From positions 2,264,321 to 2,328,320 of the forward strand of contig CP031964.1 in assembly GCA_003443635.1 (NCBI GenBank): a stretch of DNA of 64,000 bases. Reading direction: 5' to 3'. The notes under the pieces were generated by a model. That model searched no databases. It was not told the origin of the DNA and saw only the letters and a list, made by a program, of their open reading frames with translations. Both the position numbers and the translations under genes were made by a program. The DNA comes from Flavobacteriaceae bacterium. Lineage in GTDB: Bacteria; Bacteroidota; Bacteroidia; Flavobacteriales; Flavobacteriaceae. This document shows, one piece after another, positions 33,846 to 41,979 of this stretch; the stretch's first letter is position 1, and every line of letters begins with the position of its first letter.

Positions 33846-36800
33846 ATGGAATATTACGAAGAAAGACATATCGTAAAATTTAGGGGTAATGACATAAACT
33901 TTTTCTTCAATGAAGTTTCGACCAATAATACATTAAGTGAAACCTTATCTAATACTAATAAGATTATTTTATTAGGAAGTCCTGGAATAGGAAAAACTAC
34001 AGAATTAGAACACTTGTTTTCCAAGTTATGGGAAGAAAAAGATGTAAATGGTGTAGTACCAATTTATATAAACTTAAAATACTTTAGAACTGGAGGTAAT
34101 TTTGAAGAACTAATAGTTTTTGAAGCTTGGAAAGATTTACCACAAGTGGTTTTTATACTAGATGGTTTAGACGAAATTGTAAATATTCAAGATTTTATTT
34201 CTGCATTTCAATTATTTACAAATAAAAATGAAAAAGGTAACTCAAAATATGTTATAAGCTGTAGAACAAATATTTATGATAAATATTTAGTTGATATTAC
34301 TGATTTCGATGTATTCTTTCTAAAACCATTAGGTTCAGAACAAATCAATAATTTTTTAGATAATAAATATGGAATAGACAGGTCAATATTTAATTATAAC
34401 GATGAGTTTGTCGATTTGCTTAGCTCTCCCTTTTTCCTTGATTTATTTGCGGAATACTATAAAGAAAATTTAAAATTACCTGAATATGTAGGTGAAATTT
34501 GGAGCTTGTATATAGACAGAACTCTTAAAAGGGATAAACAAAAATTTGTAAAACGAGGAATTCAAAATAAAGGAAGGGTTATCGATTCATTGAGAAAAAT
34601 TGCTGTTGTAAATGAATTAAGACATCGAAATTATATAGATGAAACTGAAATGTTCGATGTCTTAGGTGATTTTTCATCAAAAATAATAGAATGCTCTCTT
34701 TTAGAAAAAAACTCAAGTTCTGAAAATTGGAGTTTTTTACATAGACAAATTCAAGAATATTTTGTAGCTAATACTCTAATTAATAAGACTTTTGATGAAA
34801 TATTAAATTTTATTAAAATTGAAAATCTCGATGCTATTTATCCTTCTGTGTATAATTCATTGTCATTTACCATAGATTTATTTGAAAAGGATAATAAAAC
34901 TCTAGAATTGTTACTTGAATGGCTTGGGAAAAATCAACCTGACGTATTATTTAAGGCGGATTCTAATAGATTAAATAAACCGCTTCGAAATCTAGTTTTT
35001 AAGCAGTATTTTACAAATGAATGTATAGAAAAGGAACTTTGGATAAACACTAATAAAACAATTGATGTTAAAGAAATTGCGTCATTTGGAGATACTCAAG
35101 AAAATTTCCAATTTTTGATAGGTATCATTTCTGAAAATACTTTTCATTATAGAGCAAGGTTTTCGGCAATTGAATTAATATCCTTTTTCAACTTGTCCCA
35201 AACTGATAAAGAATTTTTAAGGAACTTTTTTATTGATATAATACCAAAGTCAGAAAATGGAATTATAGCAGAAATAATTAATGCAATTTTAAGTCTTGAA
35301 TTTTATAAAGATCCTAAATATTTAAATAAACTTTTGAGTTCTATTAAAGATTTAACAAATAAAGAGATAAATAGGAGTATTCTAAATATATTACTCGAAT
35401 TGAATATTGATGATTATTTTCAATTTTTATCTAGAGAATTTTTATATGCCCATGGACTAGAACAGCGTAAAGAAATTGATAAGGTTTTAAGAGGTAATAG
35501 GTATATTGTTAATGAATTAGTACTTAAGCTTAAAAACCCTGAAAACTTTTTAGAGTTAGCTAAACATTTTTTTAATAATAACATAAACACATCTGGATAT
35601 GAGGAATTTTACAACAAGCTAATTGAAAGGTTAGTAGATATAATAAAAGAAGACACAAAATATCTTTTCAAATTGTTAAGCTCTGTTGGAGAGGAATATA
35701 GATACTTGATTAGAAAAGAAATTTTTCTCAAGATTATAAAGGGTAGTTCCAATGAAGAAAAGATAATTGAGTACCTATTGTCTAGTTATTCATTTGAAAA
35801 TATAGATTACTTCATTGCAAGAATCGTTACTCCAGAATCTTTGAATATAGTTTATAAGTATATTCAAAGCATGGATTTACCTGCCGATAAAGTTGAACGT
35901 TTTAGAAATTTCATTGGAAATATAAATTCTAGAAAAACAGCAAAAATATTTAATGATTCAATGATAGAAAGGGGGTATTCTTTTAAAGAAAAGGTTCTAA
36001 CAGAAGAGAATGCTACAATACAACAAGGAAAATTTATCTCTTCTCTGAAAACTAATATAGATGTTCTTTTTGATTATGATTATTTAATAGAAGAGTTCAA
36101 AAAAATTATATCTGAATATGGTGAAATTACTATAGAAAATATTAGGAAGATAGAAAGTGATTGGTATAAGTCGAATGGTTCTTGGAATTTTATTGAAACT
36201 AGAATTTCTATATTAAGTCATATATTATTTAAAACGAGTATACGAAAAATTGATGAGGAGTGTTTTAAGGATTCTTTAGAAGATAAAAATTTAATTTTAA
36301 CAAAACTTCAATTTTTAATTGAACGTTATAAAAGCTCTAATTGGAATATTGGAATTTCAGATGAACAAAAACAAATTATTATTTCTTGGATTACTTATAT
36401 CGCTGCGAATATCGATTTTAAGAAGATTATTAAACTTCATAGTGTTGGATCTTACAGTCAACATTATGATTTTGATAAAATAAAAACAGTATTTTATTAT
36501 CAAAAATTGCTGAGTATTTCTCTTCCAGAAGAATTCTTACTTAACAGTATCAGGTTTTATGAATTGGATAAATCTAGCGAACTTGACGAGAGTTTCAATT
36601 ACCTTAAGGAATTAATTAATAATAAATTTGCTTTTGATGCTCAAATCATCTCTAATATTAAAGAAGGTAATCTATTCGCATTTTCTTTATCAAAGCATAT
36701 AGCCTATGCAATAAAATTCGAATTAAAAGAAACCTATAGTATTATAAGAGAATATTTTAAGAATACTGACTCTGTTTATAATGAATCAAGAAAACTTGAA

Positions 36801-37406
36801 GACTACGTTTTAGTATCTAAGGATATACAATTATTAAAAGAGATAGCAATTGATGATGAATCTTGGAATCATTGGTCAGCATTAAAAATTCTTGTAAAAC
36901 ATAATTGGGAATCTGAATTCTGTAATAAAAGAGCACTTAATTACTTAGAAACTAAGAAGGAAAAATTTACCACAGAAGCTCTATCAATCCTTTTTTCATT
37001 AAATTCTCCTAAAGCAATAACTTTATTTTTAGAGAATATAGAGAAAGACGGTTTATCTAAAATGAGATACTTAGACCTTAAAAACTATACTTCTGATATT
37101 GATAACGAATTATTAAAAAAATTATATTTTATTTTTTATTCTAAAGAAATTGATAGGTTTGATTCACATCATGCTAGATCATTCTTTTTCTCCTATATTG
37201 TGAATATAGGAATAAAACATTTGGATAATTTTGAAAGAATTAATAATCTTTTAAAAGAAATAAAGGAGATAGAAGTAGCAAAGGGGAATGATTTATTCTA
37301 TATAAACCTTTTAATAGATGATTTTAATAACAATTATATTTTAAGTAAATCCAAACCTTTTACATTACAGGAGGCTCTAGATAGGTGTTCCGTGTTATTA
37401 AAATAG
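33846..37406 (+). CDS. NACHT-domain STAND NTPase with long helical-repeat C-terminus
   Basis: The 1186-residue protein starts with only about 38 residues before the Walker A motif GSPGIGKTT (44-52). Walker B VVFILDGLDEI (101-111) and a SCRT sensor-type motif (138-141) follow, with a winged-helix-like segment around 210-340. The remaining about 800 residues are helical repeats of the kind used by STAND proteins for ligand binding. An N-terminal effector domain is missing, which is unusual for a STAND ATPase; the abutting metallophosphoesterase may supply it. Bacterial NACHT proteins are known phage-defence factors, so sensing of a phage product is plausible. The gene is visibly richer in A and T than its neighbours. 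Confidence 0.82.
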   Translation: MEYYEERHIVKFRGNDINFFFNEVSTNNTLSETLSNTNKIILLGSPGIGKTTELEHLFSKLWEEKDVNGVVPIYINLKYFRTGGNFEELIVFEAWKDLPQVVFILDGLDEIVNIQDFISAFQLFTNKNEKGNSKYVISCRTNIYDKYLVDITDFDVFFLKPLGSEQINNFLDNKYGIDRSIFNYNDEFVDLLSSPFFLDLFAEYYKENLKLPEYVGEIWSLYIDRTLKRDKQKFVKRGIQNKGRVIDSLRKIAVVNELRHRNYIDETEMFDVLGDFSSKIIECSLLEKNSSSENWSFLHRQIQEYFVANTLINKTFDEILNFIKIENLDAIYPSVYNSLSFTIDLFEKDNKTLELLLEWLGKNQPDVLFKADSNRLNKPLRNLVFKQYFTNECIEKELWINTNKTIDVKEIASFGDTQENFQFLIGIISENTFHYRARFSAIELISFFNLSQTDKEFLRNFFIDIIPKSENGIIAEIINAILSLEFYKDPKYLNKLLSSIKDLTNKEINRSILNILLELNIDDYFQFLSREFLYAHGLEQRKEIDKVLRGNRYIVNELVLKLKNPENFLELAKHFFNNNINTSGYEEFYNKLIERLVDIIKEDTKYLFKLLSSVGEEYRYLIRKEIFLKIIKGSSNEEKIIEYLLSSYSFENIDYFIARIVTPESLNIVYKYIQSMDLPADKVERFRNFIGNINSRKTAKIFNDSMIERGYSFKEKVLTEENATIQQGKFISSLKTNIDVLFDYDYLIEEFKKIISEYGEITIENIRKIESDWYKSNGSWNFIETRISILSHILFKTSIRKIDEECFKDSLEDKNLILTKLQFLIERYKSSNWNIGISDEQKQIIISWITYIAANIDFKKIIKLHSVGSYSQHYDFDKIKTVFYYQKLLSISLPEEFLLNSIRFYELDKSSELDESFNYLKELINNKFAFDAQIISNIKEGNLFAFSLSKHIAYAIKFELKETYSIIREYFKNTDSVYNESRKLEDYVLVSKDIQLLKEIAIDDESWNHWSALKILVKHNWESEFCNKRALNYLETKKEKFTTEALSILFSLNSPKAITLFLENIEKDGLSKMRYLDLKNYTSDIDNELLKKLYFIFYSKEIDRFDSHHARSFFFSYIVNIGIKHLDNFERINNLLKEIKEIEVAKGNDLFYINLLIDDFNNNYILSKSKPFTLQEALDRCSVLLK

Positions 37407-37490
37407 AACAAAATCCTATTCCATCTTATGTAAAATATCCCAGAAGCTGTATTTATTCTTAACTTTGAAAATTCATCCTACACCTATAAA

Positions 37491-37640
37491 ATGCCAAAAC
37501 CTAAAGGACAAAAGAATACCAAAAACAAAGCCAAACATTCTAAGCTTATGGCAAAGAAAGTGAATATGTTTAAAAAGGAAGAGGCGCTTCGTAAAGAGCG
37601 TTTAAAAGCTATTGTGCGAAAAGCGAAGGAGGGGAAATAG
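37491..37640 (+). CDS. 49-residue highly basic small protein, copy A
   Basis: This short frame starts at ATG 37491 and ends at TAG 37638-37640. The product opens MPKPKGQKNTKNKAKHSKLM and ends KAIVRKAKEGK; lysine and arginine make up roughly a third of it, with a helical EEALRKERLKA region, resembling a ribosome- or nucleic-acid-binding peptide. A second copy at 39398-39547 differs at only a handful of residues, and the differing third positions show that the coding sequence is under selection. It lies 84 bp after the NACHT gene on the same strand. The function is unknown. Confidence 0.7.
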   Translation: MPKPKGQKNTKNKAKHSKLMAKKVNMFKKEEALRKERLKAIVRKAKEGK

Positions 37641-37663
37641 TTTTTAGTTTTGAGGTCTATTAA

Positions 37664-37760
37664 ACAGATTGCTTCGTCACTTCGTTCCTCGCAATGACGT
37701 GATTATTATCAACTCCAATTTAAAAGATTACCAGCGTCGCTCTGCTCCTCGTAATGACGA
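37664..37760. repeat. CGTCATTGC-type dispersed repeat (family 2), two halves
   Basis: ACAGATTGCTTCGTCACTTC followed by CCTCGCAATGACG (37664-37699) and AAGATTACCAGCGTCGCTC followed by CCTCGTAATGACG (37724-37759) are two direct half elements of the same family. They are preceded by TAGTTTTTAGTTTTGAGG, which also precedes the copy at 39574. Confidence 0.75.
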
Positions 37761-37808
37761 GGTAAGTGAAAAATTTAAGTTACCATTCAAATTAACTCCA
37801 AGATAAAC

Positions 37809-39215
37809 TTATTTACTCGCAGTTCTTACATAGCGCTGACTATATGCAATGGATCGCTTTCCTCCTGCCCAGCTTCCATAAGGTCTATAGGATGTAGGGC
37901 TATGTGGATTGTAATCAGAAATTTTCATTCCATGATGATAGTAACCGCCTCCGCGATAACCATACCCGCCTTCTTCTTTAATTCCTTTTGGCCAATCTGT
38001 ATTTGTTGCTGTTCCTTCTTTAGAGATAATCCCATCTCCGTGTGTACCTGTATAACTTCTGCCTATCGAATCACCTATGCTAACACATTTTTCCCATAAA
38101 CTTCCTGATAAATCCATTACCCAATAATAAGAAGCTCCATATACAGCTCTATTTACGTCATTGAGATCTTTTTCTGTAATACCATCGGTAAATATTAATT
38201 CGTCATTCAGTTCTACTTTACGTTTAAGTTCTTTTGTGGTATCTGTACCCCAAGGAAATTCATGTATAAAAGGATTGGCTGTTCCTCGTGCCGCTTTTGT
38301 AAACTCAAACTCTGTCATAGGCCTTAGGCCTGCCCAGTCTGCTAAGGTAGCTCCATCGTCCCATGTAATGAAATTAGCAGGCCTGTTATAGGTTTCTGCT
38401 TTATAATAGTTGTTTGTAAAGTGAATACCTCCTTTTTTATCATAATACTCTTCTACGTTATGCGGCGTTAAAGTACTTGCTAACTCTGGTGAAAGGGCAT
38501 TTAGAAAATCTGAATAAAATCCTTGTGTTGTTTCATATTTCATCATATAAAAAGCATCATGTCCTTTAGGAAATGTAGCTGGAATAGTACCCTTACTATC
38601 ACCTCTGTACGGAGATCTTCCAGTTACATAATATAAATTACCAGTTGATGGACTTACTTGAATGACTTGCTTTTCATCTGAAATTAAATACGGTTTTACT
38701 GGGTTTCCTGTGGCATCAGATTCATAAAATGAAGCATATTTAACAGCATCTGGCTCTGTGGCTCCAACATAAAAGTCTCCTTTTGGAATATAAACCATTT
38801 CTAAAGCAAACACGCTCACTTTAAAATCATTGGAGAGTTGTTTTGCAACAGATTCATCTAATTTTAATTGAACTTTCCAGTTTACATCTCCACGATATAT
38901 TTGAGATAAGTGAACAAAAATACCTACTCTATCTGATGGTAGTTCAAAAGCACCTTGCTGTGCTCCTTTTATAGTATGCTCATCCTTTGCTAGTTTGCCA
39001 TGAATAGAACTCCCTTTGCTATCTATAAATTTAATAAACACCCATGCTGCATCATAGTTTTTCTGATTCTTCCAGCTATTTTTCCAAGATAAATCGAAAT
39101 TTACTATTTGCGTTTTCTTATCAAAAGAAATTTGTTTGACTTGAATATCGTTCGCAAAATTTAGCGATGGAATTAATATGCTTATCGCAAGTAATAATTG
39201 TTTTAACACTCTCAT
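37809..39215 (-). CDS. exported SUMF1-fold (formylglycine-generating-enzyme-like) protein
   Basis: From ATG 39215 the protein has 468 residues (the frame extends to a TTG, but the signal peptide MRVLKQLLLAISILIPSLNF begins here). After an N-terminal beta-rich domain of about 130 residues comes the FGE-sulfatase fold: MVYIPKGDFYVGA, MKYETTQGFYSDFLNAL, NRPANFITWDDGATLADWAG and RPMTEFEFTKAARG. The last part has GGGYYHH and RYVRTASK instead of the usual GGSW-x-R end and I see no pair of catalytic cysteines. It is therefore likely a structural or binding protein of the GldJ/GldK-like class and not an active modifying enzyme. Confidence 0.78.
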   Translation of the reverse strand: MRVLKQLLLAISILIPSLNFANDIQVKQISFDKKTQIVNFDLSWKNSWKNQKNYDAAWVFIKFIDSKGSSIHGKLAKDEHTIKGAQQGAFELPSDRVGIFVHLSQIYRGDVNWKVQLKLDESVAKQLSNDFKVSVFALEMVYIPKGDFYVGATEPDAVKYASFYESDATGNPVKPYLISDEKQVIQVSPSTGNLYYVTGRSPYRGDSKGTIPATFPKGHDAFYMMKYETTQGFYSDFLNALSPELASTLTPHNVEEYYDKKGGIHFTNNYYKAETYNRPANFITWDDGATLADWAGLRPMTEFEFTKAARGTANPFIHEFPWGTDTTKELKRKVELNDELIFTDGITEKDLNDVNRAVYGASYYWVMDLSGSLWEKCVSIGDSIGRSYTGTHGDGIISKEGTATNTDWPKGIKEEGGYGYRGGGYYHHGMKISDYNPHSPTSYRPYGSWAGGKRSIAYSQRYVRTASK

Positions 39216-39397
39216 AATCTGTTGTTTTATCCAAATATTATAAAAGTATATCAAAAAAGTGACTCATTTAGGTGCAAAACGGTTCAAGATTGTTAAAATA
39301 GTGTTAAACACGAGTTGTTTGCTATATCATTGCAAAAAGGCATTCATTCTTGATTCTATAATAATCCGTAATTTTGAAGTGATTTCACACCTATAAA

Positions 39398-39547
39398 ATG
39401 CCAAAACCTAAAGGACAAAAGAATACTAAAAATAAAGCCAAGCATTCTAAGCTTATGGCAAAGAAAGTGAATAAGCTTAAAAAGGAAGAGGCGCTTCGTA
39501 AAGAGCGTTTAAAGGCTATTGTTCAAAAGGCGAAAGAGAGTAAGTAG
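39398..39547 (+). CDS. 49-residue highly basic small protein, copy B
   Basis: Start ATG 39398, stop TAG 39545-39547, 49 residues: MPKPKGQKNTKNKAKHSKLM, then AKKVNKLKKEEALRKERLKA and IVQKAKESK. It matches copy A at 37491 except at about five residues near the middle and the end. Nucleotide changes between the copies are mostly synonymous, supporting translation. Both copies share the leader CACCTATAAAATG directly at the start codon. No partner gene is apparent; the product may be a ribosome-associated or DNA-binding peptide. Confidence 0.7.
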   Translation: MPKPKGQKNTKNKAKHSKLMAKKVNKLKKEEALRKERLKAIVQKAKESK

Positions 39548-39573
39548 TAGTTTTTAGTTTTGAGGTTCTATTA

Positions 39574-39673
39574 TACAGATTGCTTCGTCACTTCGTTTCT
39601 CGCAATGGCGTGATTAATTTTGTATAGCTTCTATTTGAAAGATTACCGCGTCGCTCTGCTCCTCGTAATGACG
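39574..39673. repeat. CGTCATTGC-type dispersed repeat (family 2), two halves
   Basis: Two half elements: ACAGATTGCTTCGTCACTTC to CGCAATGGCG and AAGATTACCGCGTCGCTC to CGTAATGACG. This is the counterpart of 37664-37760 in the duplicated segment. Between it and the next copy at 39721 lie only about 50 AT-rich bases; the 302-bp gap before the next gene contains nothing else. Confidence 0.75.
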
Positions 39674-39720
39674 CAAGTTTGTAATTATTTTACTCTAATA
39701 ACATTAAAATATAAAACGTA

Positions 39721-39818
39721 ACGTCATTGCGAACCTAGTGAAGCAATCTGTTTATTATGTAACTCTGATTAGAAAGATTACTTCGTCACTTCGTCACTTC
39801 GTTCCTCGTAATGACGAG
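39721..39818. repeat. CGTCATTGC-type dispersed repeat (family 2), full element
   Basis: ACGTCATTGCGAACCTAGTG and TCCTCGTAATGACG are the outer arms, with GAAGCAATCTG and AGATTACTTCG as inner arms. The right part shows a tandem CACTTCGTCACTTCG duplication, suggesting slippage within the element. It ends 31 bp from the stop of the membrane protein gene at 39850. Confidence 0.75.
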
Positions 39819-39849
39819 GTATACTATAGTTTTTAATATTTAATTATAC

Positions 39850-40392
39850 TTAGCTTCTATATTTTTCCATATACCCATTCAGTTTTTCGTTTAATTGATG
39901 ATAACTTATCTCTAATCCAGATCCTACAATATTAAACGGAGAGTTATATTTATTAATATTAAATTTCATCAATCTTTTTCTAATTAAATTTGTTTCTTTC
40001 TCTAACCAATACTCAGGGTTATGAACTCTAACTATCATTATTTTTGTTCTTTTAATTCTTATTTGATCAAAAGCATAAATATCATTCCATTTAATAAACT
40101 CTGTTAGTGATTTTTTAGGATTTATATTAAGTCCGTTAGAATCCATAATCAAAATTAATTGAGGCTTTATTAATCTTTTAATCCCTAGAACTACTCCAAT
40201 TCCAAAAAATAGAATTGCAACAATACCAATGCTTCGATTTAAAATTGAAGATTCTATTTCAATATCCAAAAAATTAGTATCTAAATTATCTGCGTTTATT
40301 ATAAGCCATACTCCATAAGCAACAAATATGCTTGATATAAGTAACATAGGAATTGACTTTTTTTTACTAGTATACACTTCTGTTTTATCCAT
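39850..40392 (-). CDS. STM3941-like hypothetical membrane protein
   Basis: The 180-residue protein has two membrane spans (about residues 14-33 and 55-72) followed by a soluble domain with LILIMDSNGLNINPKK, FIKWNDIYAFDQIRI and IMIVRVHNPEYWLEK. The layout, two helices and then a PH-like beta domain with a WxDI motif and an NPEE/NPEY motif, is that of STM3941-type proteins of unknown function. The gene stands alone between family 2 repeats and the serine hydrolase gene. Confidence 0.6.
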   Translation of the reverse strand: MDKTEVYTSKKKSIPMLLISSIFVAYGVWLIINADNLDTNFLDIEIESSILNRSIGIVAILFFGIGVVLGIKRLIKPQLILIMDSNGLNINPKKSLTEFIKWNDIYAFDQIRIKRTKIMIVRVHNPEYWLEKETNLIRKRLMKFNINKYNSPFNIVGSGLEISYHQLNEKLNGYMEKYRS

Positions 40393-40448
40393 AAATTATA
40401 TAGCTGTTTTAATCGTATGCAATTGATTTTCTTTCCAAAATGGCTATA

Positions 40449-41813
40449 CTACTCTATTTTTTTACCAGGAACATTTTGACCTCCTTGATGTAATGTTAAG
40501 CTTTCAACCTTACCATTAGCATCTTTATTAAAGGTTACACTAGCTTCTACTACTTTTAAGAAAAATTCGTTTTGAGCAGATGCAAAAATTTCAAATTGTG
40601 GTTGCCCTGTGGCCTGAACAAATAACTGTTGCCCTGTTCTTGTAACCACGATATGAAATTCCGGAGTTAGCTCATATTTACCTACATAAGTTTCTAACAC
40701 CTCTTCAGCCACAGTAATTTCTTCTACTTTTTTAGGCAGTGTTAGCTTACGAGTAGGATCTAATACTGCTAATCCTAAATCATCTATACTTTCTGTAGAA
40801 TTGGTTAATACGACTACTCCTTTTTGAGTGCCTTCTATAAATCCAGCAAAAGCCCTATATCCTCCAGTACCTCCGTTATGCCATATAACTTTTTTACTAT
40901 CACCTGTATTGGCATAATGCCAGCCTAGCCCCATTTCAAAATTTTGTGCTGCATTACTATATGCAGATTGATGACTTAGTTGCATCGCTTTAGACATAGG
41001 TGTGTCTTGGGGCGTCATATTTGCTTTAATGAATTTTACCATATCACTAGCTGTAGATCGGATCCCTCCTGCTCCTGCTAAACTATTAATATCCCAATTT
41101 TCTGCTTCTCGTCCGGCAGTGTGCCCTTTTGCTAGGCGTGCTTTCATAGCTGGTGTAAAGGCAATTCTAGTATCACCCATACCATAGGTGTTTGCTATTT
41201 TTTCTATCATTAAGGCTTCATACCCCTTACCACTTTTTAATTCTAGAATATGCCCTAGTAAGCCCATTCCGTAATTAGAATACTCATATGATTCTCCAAT
41301 ATCTCTACTTAACTCATGTGCAGATAAAAAGCTATATACCTGCTCTACAGAATAATCGGCAAACGGATTATTAGGGTTTGCTGGCGTAAAATTATCTGGC
41401 ATCCGAGGTAATCCAGATGAGTGTGTTGCCAGATCTTTTAATGTAATCTCTTTATCATTTTGGGTTGGAACTTTTACTCCTTCAGGTAAATATTTAGAGA
41501 TGGGGTCTGATAATTTCATATTGCCTTGTAGTACTTGATCTGATAACATAATGGTAGTAAACGTTTTTGATATCGAACCGATTTCAAATACCGAATTCTC
41601 ATTAACATCAGTACCATTGGTTAGTGCAGTTTTACCATAACTAAAATATTCAATAGCATCACCATTGATATACCCGACTACAATACCTACATTTTTATCG
41701 GTATCAACTCTGGCTTTTACGAATTCTTTTATTGAGGAAGGTATTTTATGTTGTTGAGCTTTAACTACAACACTCATACATAATAAAACGAGTAATAGAG
41801 TAATTTTTTTCAT
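40449..41813 (-). CDS. secreted serine hydrolase, class C beta-lactamase fold
   Basis: The 454-residue protein has a signal peptide (MKKITLLLVLLCMSVVVKA) and the three motifs of penicillin-binding-protein-like hydrolases: SISKTFT (SxxK nucleophile), YSNYGMG (YxN) and HNGGTGG (HxG). A C-terminal domain of about 110 residues (ETYVGKYELTPEFHIVVTR) of lipocalin-like strand character follows, as in many Bacteroidota esterase-like members. It may hydrolyse peptides, esters or D-amino acid bonds in the periplasm. No operon partner is visible. Confidence 0.87.
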   Translation of the reverse strand: MKKITLLLVLLCMSVVVKAQQHKIPSSIKEFVKARVDTDKNVGIVVGYINGDAIEYFSYGKTALTNGTDVNENSVFEIGSISKTFTTIMLSDQVLQGNMKLSDPISKYLPEGVKVPTQNDKEITLKDLATHSSGLPRMPDNFTPANPNNPFADYSVEQVYSFLSAHELSRDIGESYEYSNYGMGLLGHILELKSGKGYEALMIEKIANTYGMGDTRIAFTPAMKARLAKGHTAGREAENWDINSLAGAGGIRSTASDMVKFIKANMTPQDTPMSKAMQLSHQSAYSNAAQNFEMGLGWHYANTGDSKKVIWHNGGTGGYRAFAGFIEGTQKGVVVLTNSTESIDDLGLAVLDPTRKLTLPKKVEEITVAEEVLETYVGKYELTPEFHIVVTRTGQQLFVQATGQPQFEIFASAQNEFFLKVVEASVTFNKDANGKVESLTLHQGGQNVPGKKIE

Positions 41814-41880
41814 AATGACGTTGATTTAGATAAGATTACAAAAATTATAGTATGCATACAATTTTTTGTAGTAATGATTA

Positions 41881-41913
41881 TTAGCAAACATTAATATGAC
41901 GTTTGTTTGCTAA
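41881..41913. other. 10-bp perfect hairpin between acs and serine hydrolase genes
   Basis: TTAGCAAACA and TGTTTGCTAA pair perfectly around a 13-base loop. It lies 67 bases after the stop of acs on the minus strand and 68 bp upstream of the next gene start, without a T-run on either side. It could be a weak terminator or an operator. Confidence 0.4.
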
Positions 41914-41979
41914 TAGTGTTACATTATTAGATATGCTTATTTAAAATGCCGCTTAAAAAACTCTTGTTCTCTTAAATAT

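Larger units (their letters stand above)
37463..37760. repeat. duplicated segment, copy A (small ORF plus downstream palindromic repeats)
   Basis: The segment from about 37463 to 37760 is repeated at about 39372-39673, including the end of the upstream leader (CACCTATAAAATGCC), the complete 49-codon gene and the two palindromic repeat halves behind it. The duplicates enclose the SUMF1-fold gene on the other strand. Confidence 0.7.
39372..39673. repeat. duplicated segment, copy B (small ORF plus downstream palindromic repeats)
   Basis: Second copy of the segment at 37463-37760, in the same orientation. Similarity starts at TTTTGAAGTGATTTCACACC and continues to the palindromic repeat halves, where it ends at CGTAATGACG. 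The two copies enclose the SUMF1-fold gene, as after a segmental duplication with the gene inside or an insertion between them. Confidence 0.7.

Noticed and set aside
39780..39815. CACTTCGTCACTTCG tandem repeat as a possible CRISPR or minisatellite
   Set aside because: Only two repeat units without unique spacers, and it lies inside a dispersed palindromic element. No cas genes are present in the window.
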